37,163 nucleotides of DNA, from the NCBI GenBank assembly GCA_011390775.1, contig JAABRS010000005.1:1-37163 (forward strand). The letters run 5' to 3'. The notes beneath the pieces are model-generated. The model had not been told where the DNA came from. It did no database searches and saw nothing but the letters and a program-made list of their open reading frames with translations. Positions 1 to 8,063 of the stretch are shown here, piece after piece. Each line of letters begins with the position of its first letter. Within the stretch, counting starts at the first letter, position 1. Source of the DNA: Clostridia bacterium (GTDB taxonomy: Bacteria; Bacillota; Clostridia; Tissierellales; Dethiosulfatibacteraceae). The position numbers and the translations under genes were made by a program.

Positions 1-1
1 A

Positions 2-79
2 ATCAACTTATCGGATATTTTATTAAATGAAGATTATCGAACATCTGTTGATGTGAAAAGTCTTTTGCCTTATATCTAA
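2..79 (+). CDS. C-terminal end of an unidentified protein (partial)
   Basis: An open frame enters from the left edge and ends in TAA at 77-79, giving a 25-residue tail that closes with ..SLLPYI. The next gene, on the other strand, has its stop only two bases away, so this looks like the real end of a convergent gene rather than chance. The fragment carries no motif I recognise and no function is assigned. Confidence 0.5.
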   Translation: MNLSDILLNEDYRTSVDVKSLLPYI

Positions 80-81
80 GA

Positions 82-618
82 TTATTTTCTTTTGATATAA
101 CCACCTCTTACAACTTTAACTTCATTAACTGTAATTAAAGCATTTTCTAATTGAGAATGAATTAAGTTAACAGCCTCTGTAATTCTTTTTCTTTTAAGAT
201 GTAGAATAAGGACTTCTTTTTCTTTTTCCTTGCCTAGACCCTTCATTACAGTAACTCCGAAATTATTATCTCGTAAAAGTTGAGCCAGTTCATTTCCTTC
301 TTCCAATTCAGTTATTACTTGTATTGAAGAAAGACCCATAGCTAATCTATTTTCTAAAGATACACCGATATAGTTACCTATTGCAAAAGCTGCACAATAT
401 ATTACTACTTTTATTGGATCGCTGGTAATATCTACTAGAACAGTACTTACTACCAATACCCAAATTATACATTCGAAAAAAGCTATTAGTGCTGCTTTGG
501 CCTTTTGGCCTTTACTTACAAGGACAATTCTTAGGGTACCTATTGATACTTCGAAAATTTTTGCGAAGAAAATAATTGTATAAAGAACAATTTTGGGCTG
601 TCCTAATATAAAATCCAT
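82..618 (-). CDS. UPF0316 family membrane protein (DUF5698 + DUF2179)
   Basis: A 178-residue protein with about three membrane segments in residues 8-92 followed by a soluble C-terminal domain of roughly 75 residues that reads as DUF2179, the domain order of the UPF0316 family (Bacillus YebE-like). The molecular function of the family is not established. The start is an ATG 7-8 bases after AGGAGG. It is convergent with the partial gene at the window edge, with only two bases between the stop codons and no room for a separate terminator. It appears monocistronic. Confidence 0.85.
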   Translation of the reverse strand: MDFILGQPKIVLYTIIFFAKIFEVSIGTLRIVLVSKGQKAKAALIAFFECIIWVLVVSTVLVDITSDPIKVVIYCAAFAIGNYIGVSLENRLAMGLSSIQVITELEEGNELAQLLRDNNFGVTVMKGLGKEKEKEVLILHLKRKRITEAVNLIHSQLENALITVNEVKVVRGGYIKRK

Positions 619-718
619 AAAAAACCTCCTATGATTCTAAAAATATATATTATATATTTACAATACTATAAAATTGATAAAACATAAACATAATTGATTA
701 TAATTTTTGGAATTTACG

Positions 719-747
719 AAAAAAAAGATAGCCTTGAGAGGCTATCT
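719..747 (-). terminator. Rho-independent terminator of the thioesterase-NfeD-SPFH operon
   Basis: An 8-bp perfect stem (AGATAGCC at 726-733, GGCTATCT at 740-747) with a 6-base loop. On the minus strand it is followed by a run of T (719-726). It lies directly after the stop of the SPFH gene. Confidence 0.85.
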
Positions 748-765
748 AACTTATATCTAGTTTAT

Positions 766-1743
766 TTACTCTTCTAATTCTTTTAGTTTTTTCATTTCTT
801 CTGTTAAAGTTTCTTTTTGTTCTGTTCCTTCTTCATTATCTATCGAAAAAGATTCGTAATCACTGTCTTTTTTCATTATTTCTGTTAGTGATGATGCTAA
901 GCCTGCAATACCTTGAATTTCTGAAGGTATAATGATTTTTGTAGCTTTTCCGTCTGCAGCTTTAATAAAAGCTTCCATGCTTTGAATTGTAAGCACTTCT
1001 TTATTTGGTTTTGAAAGTCGAATCATTTCTATACCCTTAGCCTTTGCTTGCTGAACCTTAAGGATAGCTTCTGATTCACCCTCGGCTCTTCTTACAGCAG
1101 ACTCTTTATAAGCTTCCGCCTCCAATATAACTGATTCTTTCTGTCCTTCGGCTACAAGTATAGCTGATCTTTTTTTACCTTCGGCTCTTAAGATAGATTC
1201 TCTTCTCTCTCTTTCGGCCTTCATTTGTTTTTCCATGGCATCTTGTATTTCTTCCGGTGGTGTGATATTTTTTACTTCAACTCTATTAACTTTAATTCCC
1301 CAGGGATCTGTTGCTTCGTCTAATATACTTCGCATCTTTGTATTTATAAGTTCTCTAGAAGTTAGAGTTTCATCTAATTCCAATTCACCGATTATATTTC
1401 TTAAAGTTGTAGCAGTAAGATTCTCTATAGCTGAAATAGGTCTGTCCACCCCGTATGTAAAGGATTTAGGCTCAGTTATTTGAAAAAACACAACTGTATC
1501 TATCTGCATAGTTACATTATCCTTCGTTATTACCGGTTGTGGTGGAAAATCTACTACCTGTTCCTTTAGAGACACCTTGCTTTTTATAACATCTATAAAT
1601 GGTATCTTAACATGTAAACCTACGTCCCAGGTAGCTTGATATCCACCCAGTCTTTCTATAACAAAAGCATTTGCCTGTGGTACGATTTTAATATTTAGAA
1701 TCACTAAAATTATTACTAGTACTAAAAAGATTAAAAACTCCAT
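766..1743 (-). CDS. SPFH/stomatin-like (paraslipin/QmcA type) membrane protein
   Basis: A 325-residue protein with one N-terminal membrane segment (residues 2-20), an SPFH/band-7 domain (about 20-180) beginning with the usual VPQANAFVIERLG-type motif, and a long helical stretch (about 160-240) rich in repeated AEG units typical of stomatin oligomerisation helices. The last 40 residues are acidic. Such proteins form ring-like oligomers in membrane microdomains and are usually paired with an NfeD protein, as here: the nfeD gene lies 14 bases upstream on the same strand. The start is ATG after AAAGGAGGA. It is last in a leftward operon closed by the hairpin at 719-747. Confidence 0.92.
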   Translation of the reverse strand: MEFLIFLVLVIILVILNIKIVPQANAFVIERLGGYQATWDVGLHVKIPFIDVIKSKVSLKEQVVDFPPQPVITKDNVTMQIDTVVFFQITEPKSFTYGVDRPISAIENLTATTLRNIIGELELDETLTSRELINTKMRSILDEATDPWGIKVNRVEVKNITPPEEIQDAMEKQMKAERERRESILRAEGKKRSAILVAEGQKESVILEAEAYKESAVRRAEGESEAILKVQQAKAKGIEMIRLSKPNKEVLTIQSMEAFIKAADGKATKIIIPSEIQGIAGLASSLTEIMKKDSDYESFSIDNEEGTEQKETLTEEMKKLKELEE

Positions 1744-1757
1744 TTAATTATCCTCCT

Positions 1758-2183
1758 TTATTTTTTTACTATCAATTTTACGCCTTCGATTCTTAATACT
1801 TTAACTATAGAATCTAATTCTATAATTTCACTATCATTTGATCTAGCTGTCCATATTTGTCCCTTGACTTTAACTTTACCTTTTGCGTTTATATTATCAA
1901 TTTCCTCCGTTACTATAGCATCTTTTCCTATAACTTCTTCAGCATTAGTTTTTACATTACCTACTTTTAAATATTTTTTAACTAATGGTTTTGTGAAAAT
2001 TAGTAAAAGACCTGAAACTAAAACGAAGACGCCTATTTGAAGACCCCAAGAAAAGTTTAAAAAAGTAACTAACCAGGCAGCTAAAGCACCGAAAGCAAAC
2101 CATATGGTAGTTAGATTAAGAGTGGCTCCTTCTACGATAGCTAATATTACTGCTACTATTAACCATAAATAATTTTCAATCAA
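1758..2183 (-). CDS. NfeD family membrane protein
   Basis: About 141 residues: a hydrophobic N-terminal half with membrane helices and a C-terminal OB-fold-like domain (about 80-141) with the GKVKVKGQIW stretch of NfeD proteins. It pairs with the stomatin-like gene immediately downstream; the two families are thought to act together in membrane organisation. The start is uncertain. A GTG at 2192 lies right against the thioesterase stop with no space for a ribosome site, whereas AGGTGAT at 2188-2194 is well spaced for a TTG at 2183 (or 2186). I chose 2183. There is no dedicated promoter between it and the upstream thioesterase gene. Confidence 0.87.
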   Translation of the reverse strand: MIENYLWLIVAVILAIVEGATLNLTTIWFAFGALAAWLVTFLNFSWGLQIGVFVLVSGLLLIFTKPLVKKYLKVGNVKTNAEEVIGKDAIVTEEIDNINAKGKVKVKGQIWTARSNDSEIIELDSIVKVLRIEGVKLIVKK

Positions 2184-2193
2184 CAATATCACC

Positions 2194-2940
2194 TCATTTA
2201 TTCCATTTAGTTTTTATTTGACAGAGCAAATTACCGTCCTTTGATTTTATGTCATGATTACAAATAATTTTTTCCTTTCTTTCTACAGCGGTGTCAACTA
2301 TGACATCTTCACCATATTTACCTTCTTTTCTGTATATAATAGATATTTTTTCTAAATTATAATCTATTACTACATCTTTAGGTATAGAATTTACAGCCCA
2401 AGAAATATAGTTTGTATTGTTTACGTGATGATTATGATCTATATCAGTATATCTTATAGAAAATTCTCTTGATAAATCTGGGTTTTTAACAGTCTTTAAT
2501 GCTTCAAAAAGAGCCTTCTCTTCAGTATTATTTTCACTACACCCATAAGCTTCCATTAATTCTAACGGCATCTTTTGTAATGACATATTTTTTTTATTTA
2601 CCAAACTCCAAGCTGAGTAAGCTTTGGATATAAGAGTATTTTTTTCATCATAGACTTCAAACTTTCTATAAATATAAAATTTTCTAGTGTACATTGCATA
2701 GGTTACAAGTCTAATTTTTTCCGGATATTTTGGCATTCTATACACTTCGATATCATATTTAATAAGTACCCATAATAAATCTTTATTAGACACATATTTT
2801 TGACCTATTTTCAACTCATCTGATTGGACAGTAGCTATTTCTTGGAAAAGACCTATTAAATTATTCGGAGTTATTCTGTTTTTATAATCTGTATAAAAAG
2901 TTAAAATGTCATAAGTCTTACTTGTTTTAATTCCTGCCAT
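2194..2940 (-). CDS. Acyl-ACP thioesterase (FatA/FatB family)
   Basis: A 248-residue protein, the normal size for bacterial acyl-ACP thioesterases, with two hotdog folds. The second half carries the catalytic-type stretch DIDHNHHVNNTNY (residues 166-178), with the Asp, Asn and His expected from the plant FatA/FatB family. It releases free fatty acids from acyl-ACP in the cytosol. It is first gene of a leftward operon with NfeD and the stomatin-like protein (stop and next start nearly touch). The start is ATG after AGGAGGAAGG. An extended -10 promoter lies just upstream. Confidence 0.9.
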   Translation of the reverse strand: MAGIKTSKTYDILTFYTDYKNRITPNNLIGLFQEIATVQSDELKIGQKYVSNKDLLWVLIKYDIEVYRMPKYPEKIRLVTYAMYTRKFYIYRKFEVYDEKNTLISKAYSAWSLVNKKNMSLQKMPLELMEAYGCSENNTEEKALFEALKTVKNPDLSREFSIRYTDIDHNHHVNNTNYISWAVNSIPKDVVIDYNLEKISIIYRKEGKYGEDVIVDTAVERKEKIICNHDIKSKDGNLLCQIKTKWNK

Positions 2941-2969
2941 TAACCTTCCTCCTGTAAAAACTCTATTTC

Positions 2970-2975
2970 ATTATA
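2970..2975 (-). promoter_or_regulatory. Extended -10 promoter for the thioesterase operon
   Basis: On the minus strand the bases read TTGGTATAAT, a TG-extended perfect -10 box, about 30 bases before the thioesterase ATG. No good -35 box is visible at 17 bp, which is common for extended -10 promoters. Confidence 0.6.
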
Positions 2976-3077
2976 CCAAATATAAAGATATTTGTGTGTA
3001 ATTAAACATAATTAAATAAATAATTAATAAATAGAGGCTTGTTTGAATTAATATTTCAGCACCTTTTTAATTTAATA

Positions 3078-3106
3078 TTTAACTATACATTCAATTAATG
3101 TATAAT
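3078..3106 (+). promoter_or_regulatory. Sigma-A promoter of recD2
   Basis: A TTTAAC (3078-3083) and a perfect TATAAT (3101-3106) are separated by exactly 17 bp and lie 21 bases before the recD2 ATG. Confidence 0.65.
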
Positions 3107-3127
3107 GTATTTTAAGGATGTGGATAG

Positions 3128-5347
3128 ATGGATACAATAGCGGGAACAGTTGAAGAAATTATATATAATAATGATAATAACGGTTATACTGTAGGAATAA
3201 TTGAAACTAGTGACGATGTCATTACCTTCACAGGATTATTTTCTTCTATCAGTTTGGGAGAACAAATAGAAGTGGAAGGTGACTGGATAGAACACCCAAG
3301 GTACGGGAAACAGTTTGAAGTTAAAAAATATAAAATAATTATGCCGGATTCAATTGAAGGAATGAAAAAATATCTAGCTTCTGGTTTAATAAAGGGCGTA
3401 GGTGATGCCACTGCGGCTAAAATAGTAGAAGAATTTGGTGAGGATACTTTTAATATTCTTCAGTACCATCCTGAAGAAATAATGAAGGTGGATGGCATAG
3501 GAGAGAAAAAAGCAGAAAAGATAGTTGATAGCTTTAGAGAACAGCTGGAAATTAAAGAAATAATGCTTTACCTTCAAAAATATAACATATCACCTTCCTA
3601 CGGTATAAAAATATATAAGGAATACGGCTCAGAAACCATAGAAAAAGTAAAAGAAAATCCATACAGACTTACTGCGGATGTTTACGGTATAGGATTTAAG
3701 CTTGCAGATAAAATAGCTGAAAGTATGGGAATTGATAAAAAATCCGAATATAGAATTTCAGCAGGGGTAAGATACAATCTTATGGAATCTGCATCAGATG
3801 GGCATACTTATCTACCCAAAAATATAGTTATAAAAAGAGCAGAAAAAACCTTGGAAATAGAGAAAAAATATGTGGAAGCAGTAATTTCCAATATGGCCTT
3901 AAGAGGGGAGATACATATGGAAACTATAGATGAAGAAGAGTGTGTTTATTACATACCTTATTATTATGCTGAAGCAGGGACTGCTAATAAATTGGTAACC
4001 CTTCTTACCGAAGAAAAAGAACCCGAAGAAGATGTTGAAGATATAATAACAGGTATAGAAGAAAGATCAAAAAAATCTTTAACAAAAAAACAAAAGGAAG
4101 CAATAGAAAAATCCTTCAAAGAAAATGTACTAGTAATAACAGGAGGTCCAGGCACGGGCAAAACCACAATTATAAAAGGAATAATTGAGGGGTTTGAACT
4201 TATGGATAAAAAAACAGCACTTTGTGCACCTACAGGAAGAGCAGCTAAAAGAATAACCGAGACTACCGGTCGTGAAGCTAAAACTATTCATCGTATGCTG
4301 GAATTTACATACAGTGAAGATAGCAAAAATTTGTACTTTAATAAAAATGAAGAATCTCCCCTTGAATATGATGTAATAATAGTAGATGAAATGTCTATGG
4401 TAGATATCATATTGATGAATAGTCTTTTAAAAGCTATAGAACCTAAAACTCACCTCATTATGGTAGGTGATGTAGATCAACTTCCTTCAGTAGGACCGGG
4501 TTCTGTGCTTAGAGATATAATAAATAGCCATATTATTCCAACAATTAAATTAGATAAAATTTTTAGACAATCCAATGACAGTATGATAACAATAAACGCA
4601 CATAGGATAAACGAGGGAGAAATGCCTGAATTTAATAAAAAAGATGGAGATTTTTTCTTTATTGACTGTGCTAACAACGAAGATATCAATAAGACAATTG
4701 TAGGTTTAGTTGAAAAAAGACTTCCTAAACACTACAATCTAAAACCCCTTGAAGACATACAAATTTTAACACCTATGAAAAAAAGTCTAAACGGAACCAA
4801 TGAGCTAAATAAAATTCTTCAAAGTAAATTAAATCCAATAACTAAAGGTAAAGAAGAGTTAAAAAACAGCAAAATCATCTTTAGAACCGGTGATAAAATC
4901 ATGCAGATAAAAAACAACTACCAAATGGCTTGGAAAAGAACTGATGAAGATGGATATGTAGAAAGTGGAGAAGGTGTATTTAACGGAGATATTGGTTACA
5001 TAAGATATGTAAATAAAATAGATCAGGAATTAGTTGTAGAATTTGACGACAATAAAGAGGTTACATACAGCTATAATCAATTGGACGAATTAATTCATGC
5101 ATATGCAGTAACCATACACAAAAGCCAAGGGAGTGAATTTCCAGCAATTATAATACCTGTAACTTGGGCTCCTCCAATGCTTTTGACAAGGAACCTTATA
5201 TATACAGCTGTTACAAGAGCACAAGATTTAGTAGTGTTAGTTGGATATAAGAAATACATCAAAGAAATGATAGATAATAATAGAATAGATAGAAGATATT
5301 CAAATCTTAGAGGTAGACTTGATAAGGTTAAAGATTTTTTAATTTAG
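3128..5347 (+). CDS. recD2: RecD2-type 5'-3' DNA helicase (YrrC family)
   Basis: A 739-residue superfamily 1B helicase, the length expected for RecD2, which works without RecBC in DNA repair. Residues 1-90 form the N-terminal OB-like part. Helix-hairpin-helix motifs follow at about 90-200, with the GIGEKKAEKIV and YGIGFKLADKIA stretches. Walker A is GGPGTGKT (339-346), Walker B is VDEMS (419-423), and the C-terminal UvrD-like motif HKSQGSEFP and VTRAQDLVVL are present. The start is ATG with AAGGA seven or more bases upstream. comFC follows nine bases after the stop and is probably co-transcribed. Confidence 0.95.
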   Translation: MDTIAGTVEEIIYNNDNNGYTVGIIETSDDVITFTGLFSSISLGEQIEVEGDWIEHPRYGKQFEVKKYKIIMPDSIEGMKKYLASGLIKGVGDATAAKIVEEFGEDTFNILQYHPEEIMKVDGIGEKKAEKIVDSFREQLEIKEIMLYLQKYNISPSYGIKIYKEYGSETIEKVKENPYRLTADVYGIGFKLADKIAESMGIDKKSEYRISAGVRYNLMESASDGHTYLPKNIVIKRAEKTLEIEKKYVEAVISNMALRGEIHMETIDEEECVYYIPYYYAEAGTANKLVTLLTEEKEPEEDVEDIITGIEERSKKSLTKKQKEAIEKSFKENVLVITGGPGTGKTTIIKGIIEGFELMDKKTALCAPTGRAAKRITETTGREAKTIHRMLEFTYSEDSKNLYFNKNEESPLEYDVIIVDEMSMVDIILMNSLLKAIEPKTHLIMVGDVDQLPSVGPGSVLRDIINSHIIPTIKLDKIFRQSNDSMITINAHRINEGEMPEFNKKDGDFFFIDCANNEDINKTIVGLVEKRLPKHYNLKPLEDIQILTPMKKSLNGTNELNKILQSKLNPITKGKEELKNSKIIFRTGDKIMQIKNNYQMAWKRTDEDGYVESGEGVFNGDIGYIRYVNKIDQELVVEFDDNKEVTYSYNQLDELIHAYAVTIHKSQGSEFPAIIIPVTWAPPMLLTRNLIYTAVTRAQDLVVLVGYKKYIKEMIDNNRIDRRYSNLRGRLDKVKDFLI

Positions 5348-5356
5348 GGGGTAAAA

Positions 5357-6067
5357 TTGAGTAAATTAATAAAAAAAACATTTAGTGGGTTAATAGATTT
5401 GATATTTCCAGAAAAAAACTCTTGCCTTGTATGTGGATACTGGGATGAAAGCATTGGAGAAGATTATATATGTAAAGAATGTCTCTATAAATTCAAAAAC
5501 ATAAAGGGTCACAATTGTAAAATATGTTCCAAACCTTTAATTACTTCCGGAGATATATGTATTGAATGCATAGAAACTCCAAAATCTTTTGAAAAAATCT
5601 ATACACCATATAAATACGAAGGATTAATAAGAGATGTAATAAAAGACTATAAATACAAAAATAAACCCTACTATTATAAAATGCTGGGAGAATTATTATA
5701 TAAATATATCAAAGAAATTGATATTGATTTTGACATTATATCTTATGTGCCTCTTCATAAAAACAAAAAGAAGAAAAGAGGATATAATCAGTCTGAACTT
5801 ATGGCTAAATATTTAGGAAAGAAATTAGATATACCATGTGAAAGACTTATTGAAAGAGTAGTAGATACAAAACCTCAAAATCAGTTGAAAAGGGAAGATA
5901 GAGTAAAAAACCTCAAAAATACATTTATGGCTGTAAAAAATTTGCAAAGCCAAAATATTTTAATTGTGGATGATGTATACACAACAGGAACTACTTTAAA
6001 CGAATGTTCGAAATCGCTCTTAAAGGTTGAAGTTGAAAATATTTACGGCTTAACCATCGCTAGATAA
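5357..6067 (+). CDS. comFC: ComFC-type phosphoribosyltransferase-like protein
   Basis: A 236-residue ComF-family protein. The N-terminal zinc-binding part has eight Cys in CxxC pairs (C23/26, C39/42, C54/57, C68/71). The C-terminal PRTase fold carries the PRPP-loop motif ILIVDDVYTTGTTL (about 201-214). In competent bacteria ComFC is needed for transformation together with the helicase ComFA; no comFA is next to it here. It starts at TTG (5357), eight bases after the start of an AGGGGG site, and follows recD2 by nine bases, which suggests one transcript. No terminator is seen after it. Confidence 0.93.
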   Translation: MSKLIKKTFSGLIDLIFPEKNSCLVCGYWDESIGEDYICKECLYKFKNIKGHNCKICSKPLITSGDICIECIETPKSFEKIYTPYKYEGLIRDVIKDYKYKNKPYYYKMLGELLYKYIKEIDIDFDIISYVPLHKNKKKKRGYNQSELMAKYLGKKLDIPCERLIERVVDTKPQNQLKREDRVKNLKNTFMAVKNLQSQNILIVDDVYTTGTTLNECSKSLLKVEVENIYGLTIAR

Positions 6068-6080
6068 AAATTAAAACAAC

Positions 6081-6155
6081 AGGTTGTGGATAACTTCCCC
6101 GGGCTTATCAACAGAAAACACAAAAAAACATAGCTTATCAACAGAGTTGTTAACA
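6081..6155 (+). promoter_or_regulatory. Cluster of DnaA-box-like sites upstream of hpf
   Basis: A perfect consensus DnaA box TTATCCACA lies on the minus strand at 6085-6093. Two identical near-consensus boxes TTATCAACA lie on the plus strand at 6105-6113 and 6135-6143. A weaker fourth copy (two mismatches) is at 6145-6153 on the minus strand. Box starts are spaced 20 and 30 bp, that is, close to whole helical turns. An almost pure A+T stretch (6154-6200) follows. No dnaA or dnaN gene is nearby, so this reads as a regulatory or DnaA-binding cluster rather than a proven origin. Confidence 0.6.
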
Positions 6156-6260
6156 TAATCATTAAAAATAAAAAAATAATTAATATTTTAAATAATTGAT
6201 TAGAAGGCCTAATAAGTGGGTAAACTATTAATAAATAAAATCATGAAAGGGGAAGACATT

Positions 6261-6788
6261 ATGAAAATTGAAATCTACGGAAAAAATGTGAATGTAACGG
6301 ATAGTTTAAAGGACATGGTTGAAAGAAAGTTAGCTAAGCTGGACAAATTCTTCTATAAAGATATGGACGTAAAAGTTGTATTAAGTGTAGAAAAGTTAAG
6401 ACAAATTATAGAAATCACGATACCTTTTGGAGGAACGATAATTAGAGCAGAAGAAGTGACAGATGATATGTATCACTCTATAGATAAAGCAGTAGATGTG
6501 GTGGAAAGACAAATAAGAAGACATAAATCTAAGCTCCAGGATAAAAAACATACTAAGGAAACAATAAGGTTTGAGAATATTGAACCCCTTGATGAAGAAG
6601 AAGATGAAATTAAAATTGTAAAAACTAAAAAGTTTGCAATGAAACCTATGAGTATAGAGGAAGCAGTATTACAAATGGATTTACTAAGACATAATTTCTA
6701 TGTGTTTCTAAATGCAGATACAGAAGAAGTTAATGTAATTTATAAGAGAAAAGATGAACAGGTAGGATTAATAGAACCTGAATTTTAA
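6261..6788 (+). CDS. hpf: Long-form ribosome hibernation promoting factor
   Basis: A 175-residue long HPF. The N-terminal S30AE/YfiA domain (1-100, beginning MKIEIYGKNVNVTDSLKD) binds the 30S decoding region. A charged linker (100-117) leads to the C-terminal dimerisation domain (about 118-175, with KPMSIEEAVLQM and the conserved FLNADTEEVNVIYKR). It pairs ribosomes into inactive 100S dimers in slow growth. I chose ATG 6261 because AAAGGGG lies seven bases upstream; the GTG further up at 6216 has no site. It sits alone behind the DnaA-box cluster and ends at a strong terminator. Confidence 0.95.
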   Translation: MKIEIYGKNVNVTDSLKDMVERKLAKLDKFFYKDMDVKVVLSVEKLRQIIEITIPFGGTIIRAEEVTDDMYHSIDKAVDVVERQIRRHKSKLQDKKHTKETIRFENIEPLDEEEDEIKIVKTKKFAMKPMSIEEAVLQMDLLRHNFYVFLNADTEEVNVIYKRKDEQVGLIEPEF

Positions 6789-6802
6789 ATAAAAAACATA
6801 TC

Positions 6803-6838
6803 AACTCTCTGGAATATACCAGAGAGTTTTGTTTTTTT
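6803..6838 (+). terminator. Rho-independent terminator of hpf
   Basis: A 10-bp perfect stem, AACTCTCTGG (6803-6812) and CCAGAGAGTT (6819-6828), with a 6-base loop, followed by TTGTTTTTTT. Confidence 0.93.
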
Positions 6839-6901
6839 GTGCCGAAAAGTAGGCGGTAACCTTGATAAAAATTGGGCAATGTTGTATTATTAAAAAGAAA
6901 G

Positions 6902-6927
6902 TTGAAACATAGACATTGATATTTCAA
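6902..6927. promoter_or_regulatory. Inverted repeat, possible activator site upstream of the sigma-54 promoter
   Basis: Arms TTGAAACAT (6902-6910) and ATATTTCAA (6919-6927) form a 9-bp inverted repeat with one mismatch, separated by 8 bp and centred about 37 bp before the GG of the -24 box. Sigma-54 promoters need an enhancer-binding protein, and this dyad is the only clear candidate site. The assignment is inference, and the position is closer to the promoter than most enhancers. Confidence 0.35.
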
Positions 6928-6947
6928 TAATTAGAACATAATTGATA

Positions 6948-6965
6948 TTGGCACGATTCATGCAA
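6948..6965 (+). promoter_or_regulatory. Sigma-54 (-24/-12) promoter of kdd-kal
   Basis: TTGGCACG (6948-6955) followed by ATTC and ATGCAA (6960-6965) matches the RpoN consensus TTGGCACG-N4-TTGC with one mismatch. The invariant GG (6950-6951) and GC (6962-6963) are exactly 10 bp apart, as required. It lies 33 bases before the kdd ATG, with AGGAGGT in between. No sigma-A promoter of similar quality is seen in this gap. Confidence 0.85.
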
Positions 6966-6997
6966 TATATCTATATATAAAATCTTAGGAGGTTAAG

Positions 6998-8038
6998 ATG
7001 ATTCATAGAAAAGGAAATCCATATGGAACCCATAGAGTACTTGAACCAAAAGGAGTTTTACCTCAGCCGGCAAATAAGATTAACAACTACATGGAAATAT
7101 ACGATAATGAGATACTCATAGACGTTCAGACATTAAACATAGACTCGGCTAGTTTTACTCAAATAAAGGATCAAGCAAGGGGAGATGAAGAAAAAATAAA
7201 AATAATCATGAAAAGTATAGTAGAAGAAAGAGGAAAGCATCAGAATCCCGTAACTGGTTCGGGAGGAATGCTTATTGGAACGGTAAAAGAGATAGGAGAT
7301 GCTCTTAAAGACAGAGATCTAAAAGTAGGAGATAAGATAGCTACATTAGTTTCATTATCTTTGACTCCATTAAGAATTGATGAAATTCTCGAAATTAGAA
7401 AAGATATAGACCAGGTAGACATTAATGGTCAAGCTATACTTTTTGAAAGTGGGATATATGCAAAACTACCTGAAGATTTACCTGAAAACTTAGCTCTGTC
7501 AGTACTGGACGTAGCAGGAGCACCGGCACAGACAGCAAAGTTGGTAAAACCAGGGGATACCGTTATGGTGATAGGAGGAGCTGGAAAATCTGGAATGCTG
7601 TGTTTGTACGAAGCTAAAAAAAGAGCAGGCATAACAGGAAAAGTTATTTGTATGACTTATTGGGATACTCCTATAGATAAAATAAAAGAATTAGGATTAG
7701 CTGATGAATTTATCGAAGGAGATGCTACGGATGCAGTATCAGTATATGAGGAAGTATCTAAGGTAACAAATGGAAATTTATGCGATAAGGTTATCAACTG
7801 TGTTAATATGCCAAACTGTGAAATGTCTAGCATATTATCATGTAAAGATAATGGTACAGTATATTTTTTCTCCATGGCAACATCTTTTACCAAAGCTGCA
7901 TTAGGCGCCGAGGGAGTAGGTAAAGACGTTAATATGATTATGGGAAATGGATATACAAAAGATCATGCAGCAATATCTCTTCAAATAATGAGAGATAGCA
8001 AAGAATTAAAAGAACTATATCAAGAAATTTATGCCTGA
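6998..8038 (+). CDS. kdd: L-erythro-3,5-diaminohexanoate dehydrogenase
   Basis: A 346-residue protein recognised by its N-terminal [17 protein letters not shown] stretch, typical of Kdd of anaerobic lysine fermentation. It oxidises L-erythro-3,5-diaminohexanoate to 5-amino-3-oxohexanoate with NAD(P)+. An alcohol-dehydrogenase-like fold carries a Rossmann loop GGAGKSG near residue 190. The ATG lies 5 bases after TAGGAGGT. kal follows 25 bases later on the same transcript. The cleavage enzyme gene kce, often found between or beside these two, is absent here, as are kamA, kamD and kamE, so the pathway must be split over several loci. Confidence 0.92.
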   Translation: MIHRKGNPYGTHRVLEPKGVLPQPANKINNYMEIYDNEILIDVQTLNIDSASFTQIKDQARGDEEKIKIIMKSIVEERGKHQNPVTGSGGMLIGTVKEIGDALKDRDLKVGDKIATLVSLSLTPLRIDEILEIRKDIDQVDINGQAILFESGIYAKLPEDLPENLALSVLDVAGAPAQTAKLVKPGDTVMVIGGAGKSGMLCLYEAKKRAGITGKVICMTYWDTPIDKIKELGLADEFIEGDATDAVSVYEEVSKVTNGNLCDKVINCVNMPNCEMSSILSCKDNGTVYFFSMATSFTKAALGAEGVGKDVNMIMGNGYTKDHAAISLQIMRDSKELKELYQEIYA

Positions 8039-8063
8039 GGGCAAAACTAAAAGGAGAATATTA

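Noticed and set aside
3184-5100. Several antisense reading frames inside recD2 and similar ones inside other genes
   Set aside because: They have no ribosome sites, carry compositions typical of frames opposite AT-rich genes, and match no family.
6085-6113. Hairpin formed by the first two DnaA-like boxes as a comFC terminator
   Set aside because: The stem has a 2-base bulge and is followed on the plus strand by A-rich, not T-rich, sequence.
6068-6260. Chromosomal replication origin
   Set aside because: There are only three good boxes, and dnaA, dnaN, rpmH and gidA are not adjacent. It is reported only as a DnaA-box cluster.
6216-6260. GTG-started longer HPF
   Set aside because: It has no ribosome site and adds 15 residues absent from HPF proteins.
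6998-8038. Generic zinc alcohol dehydrogenase
   Set aside because: The N-terminal [11 protein letters not shown] stretch and the adjacent kal gene point to Kdd instead.
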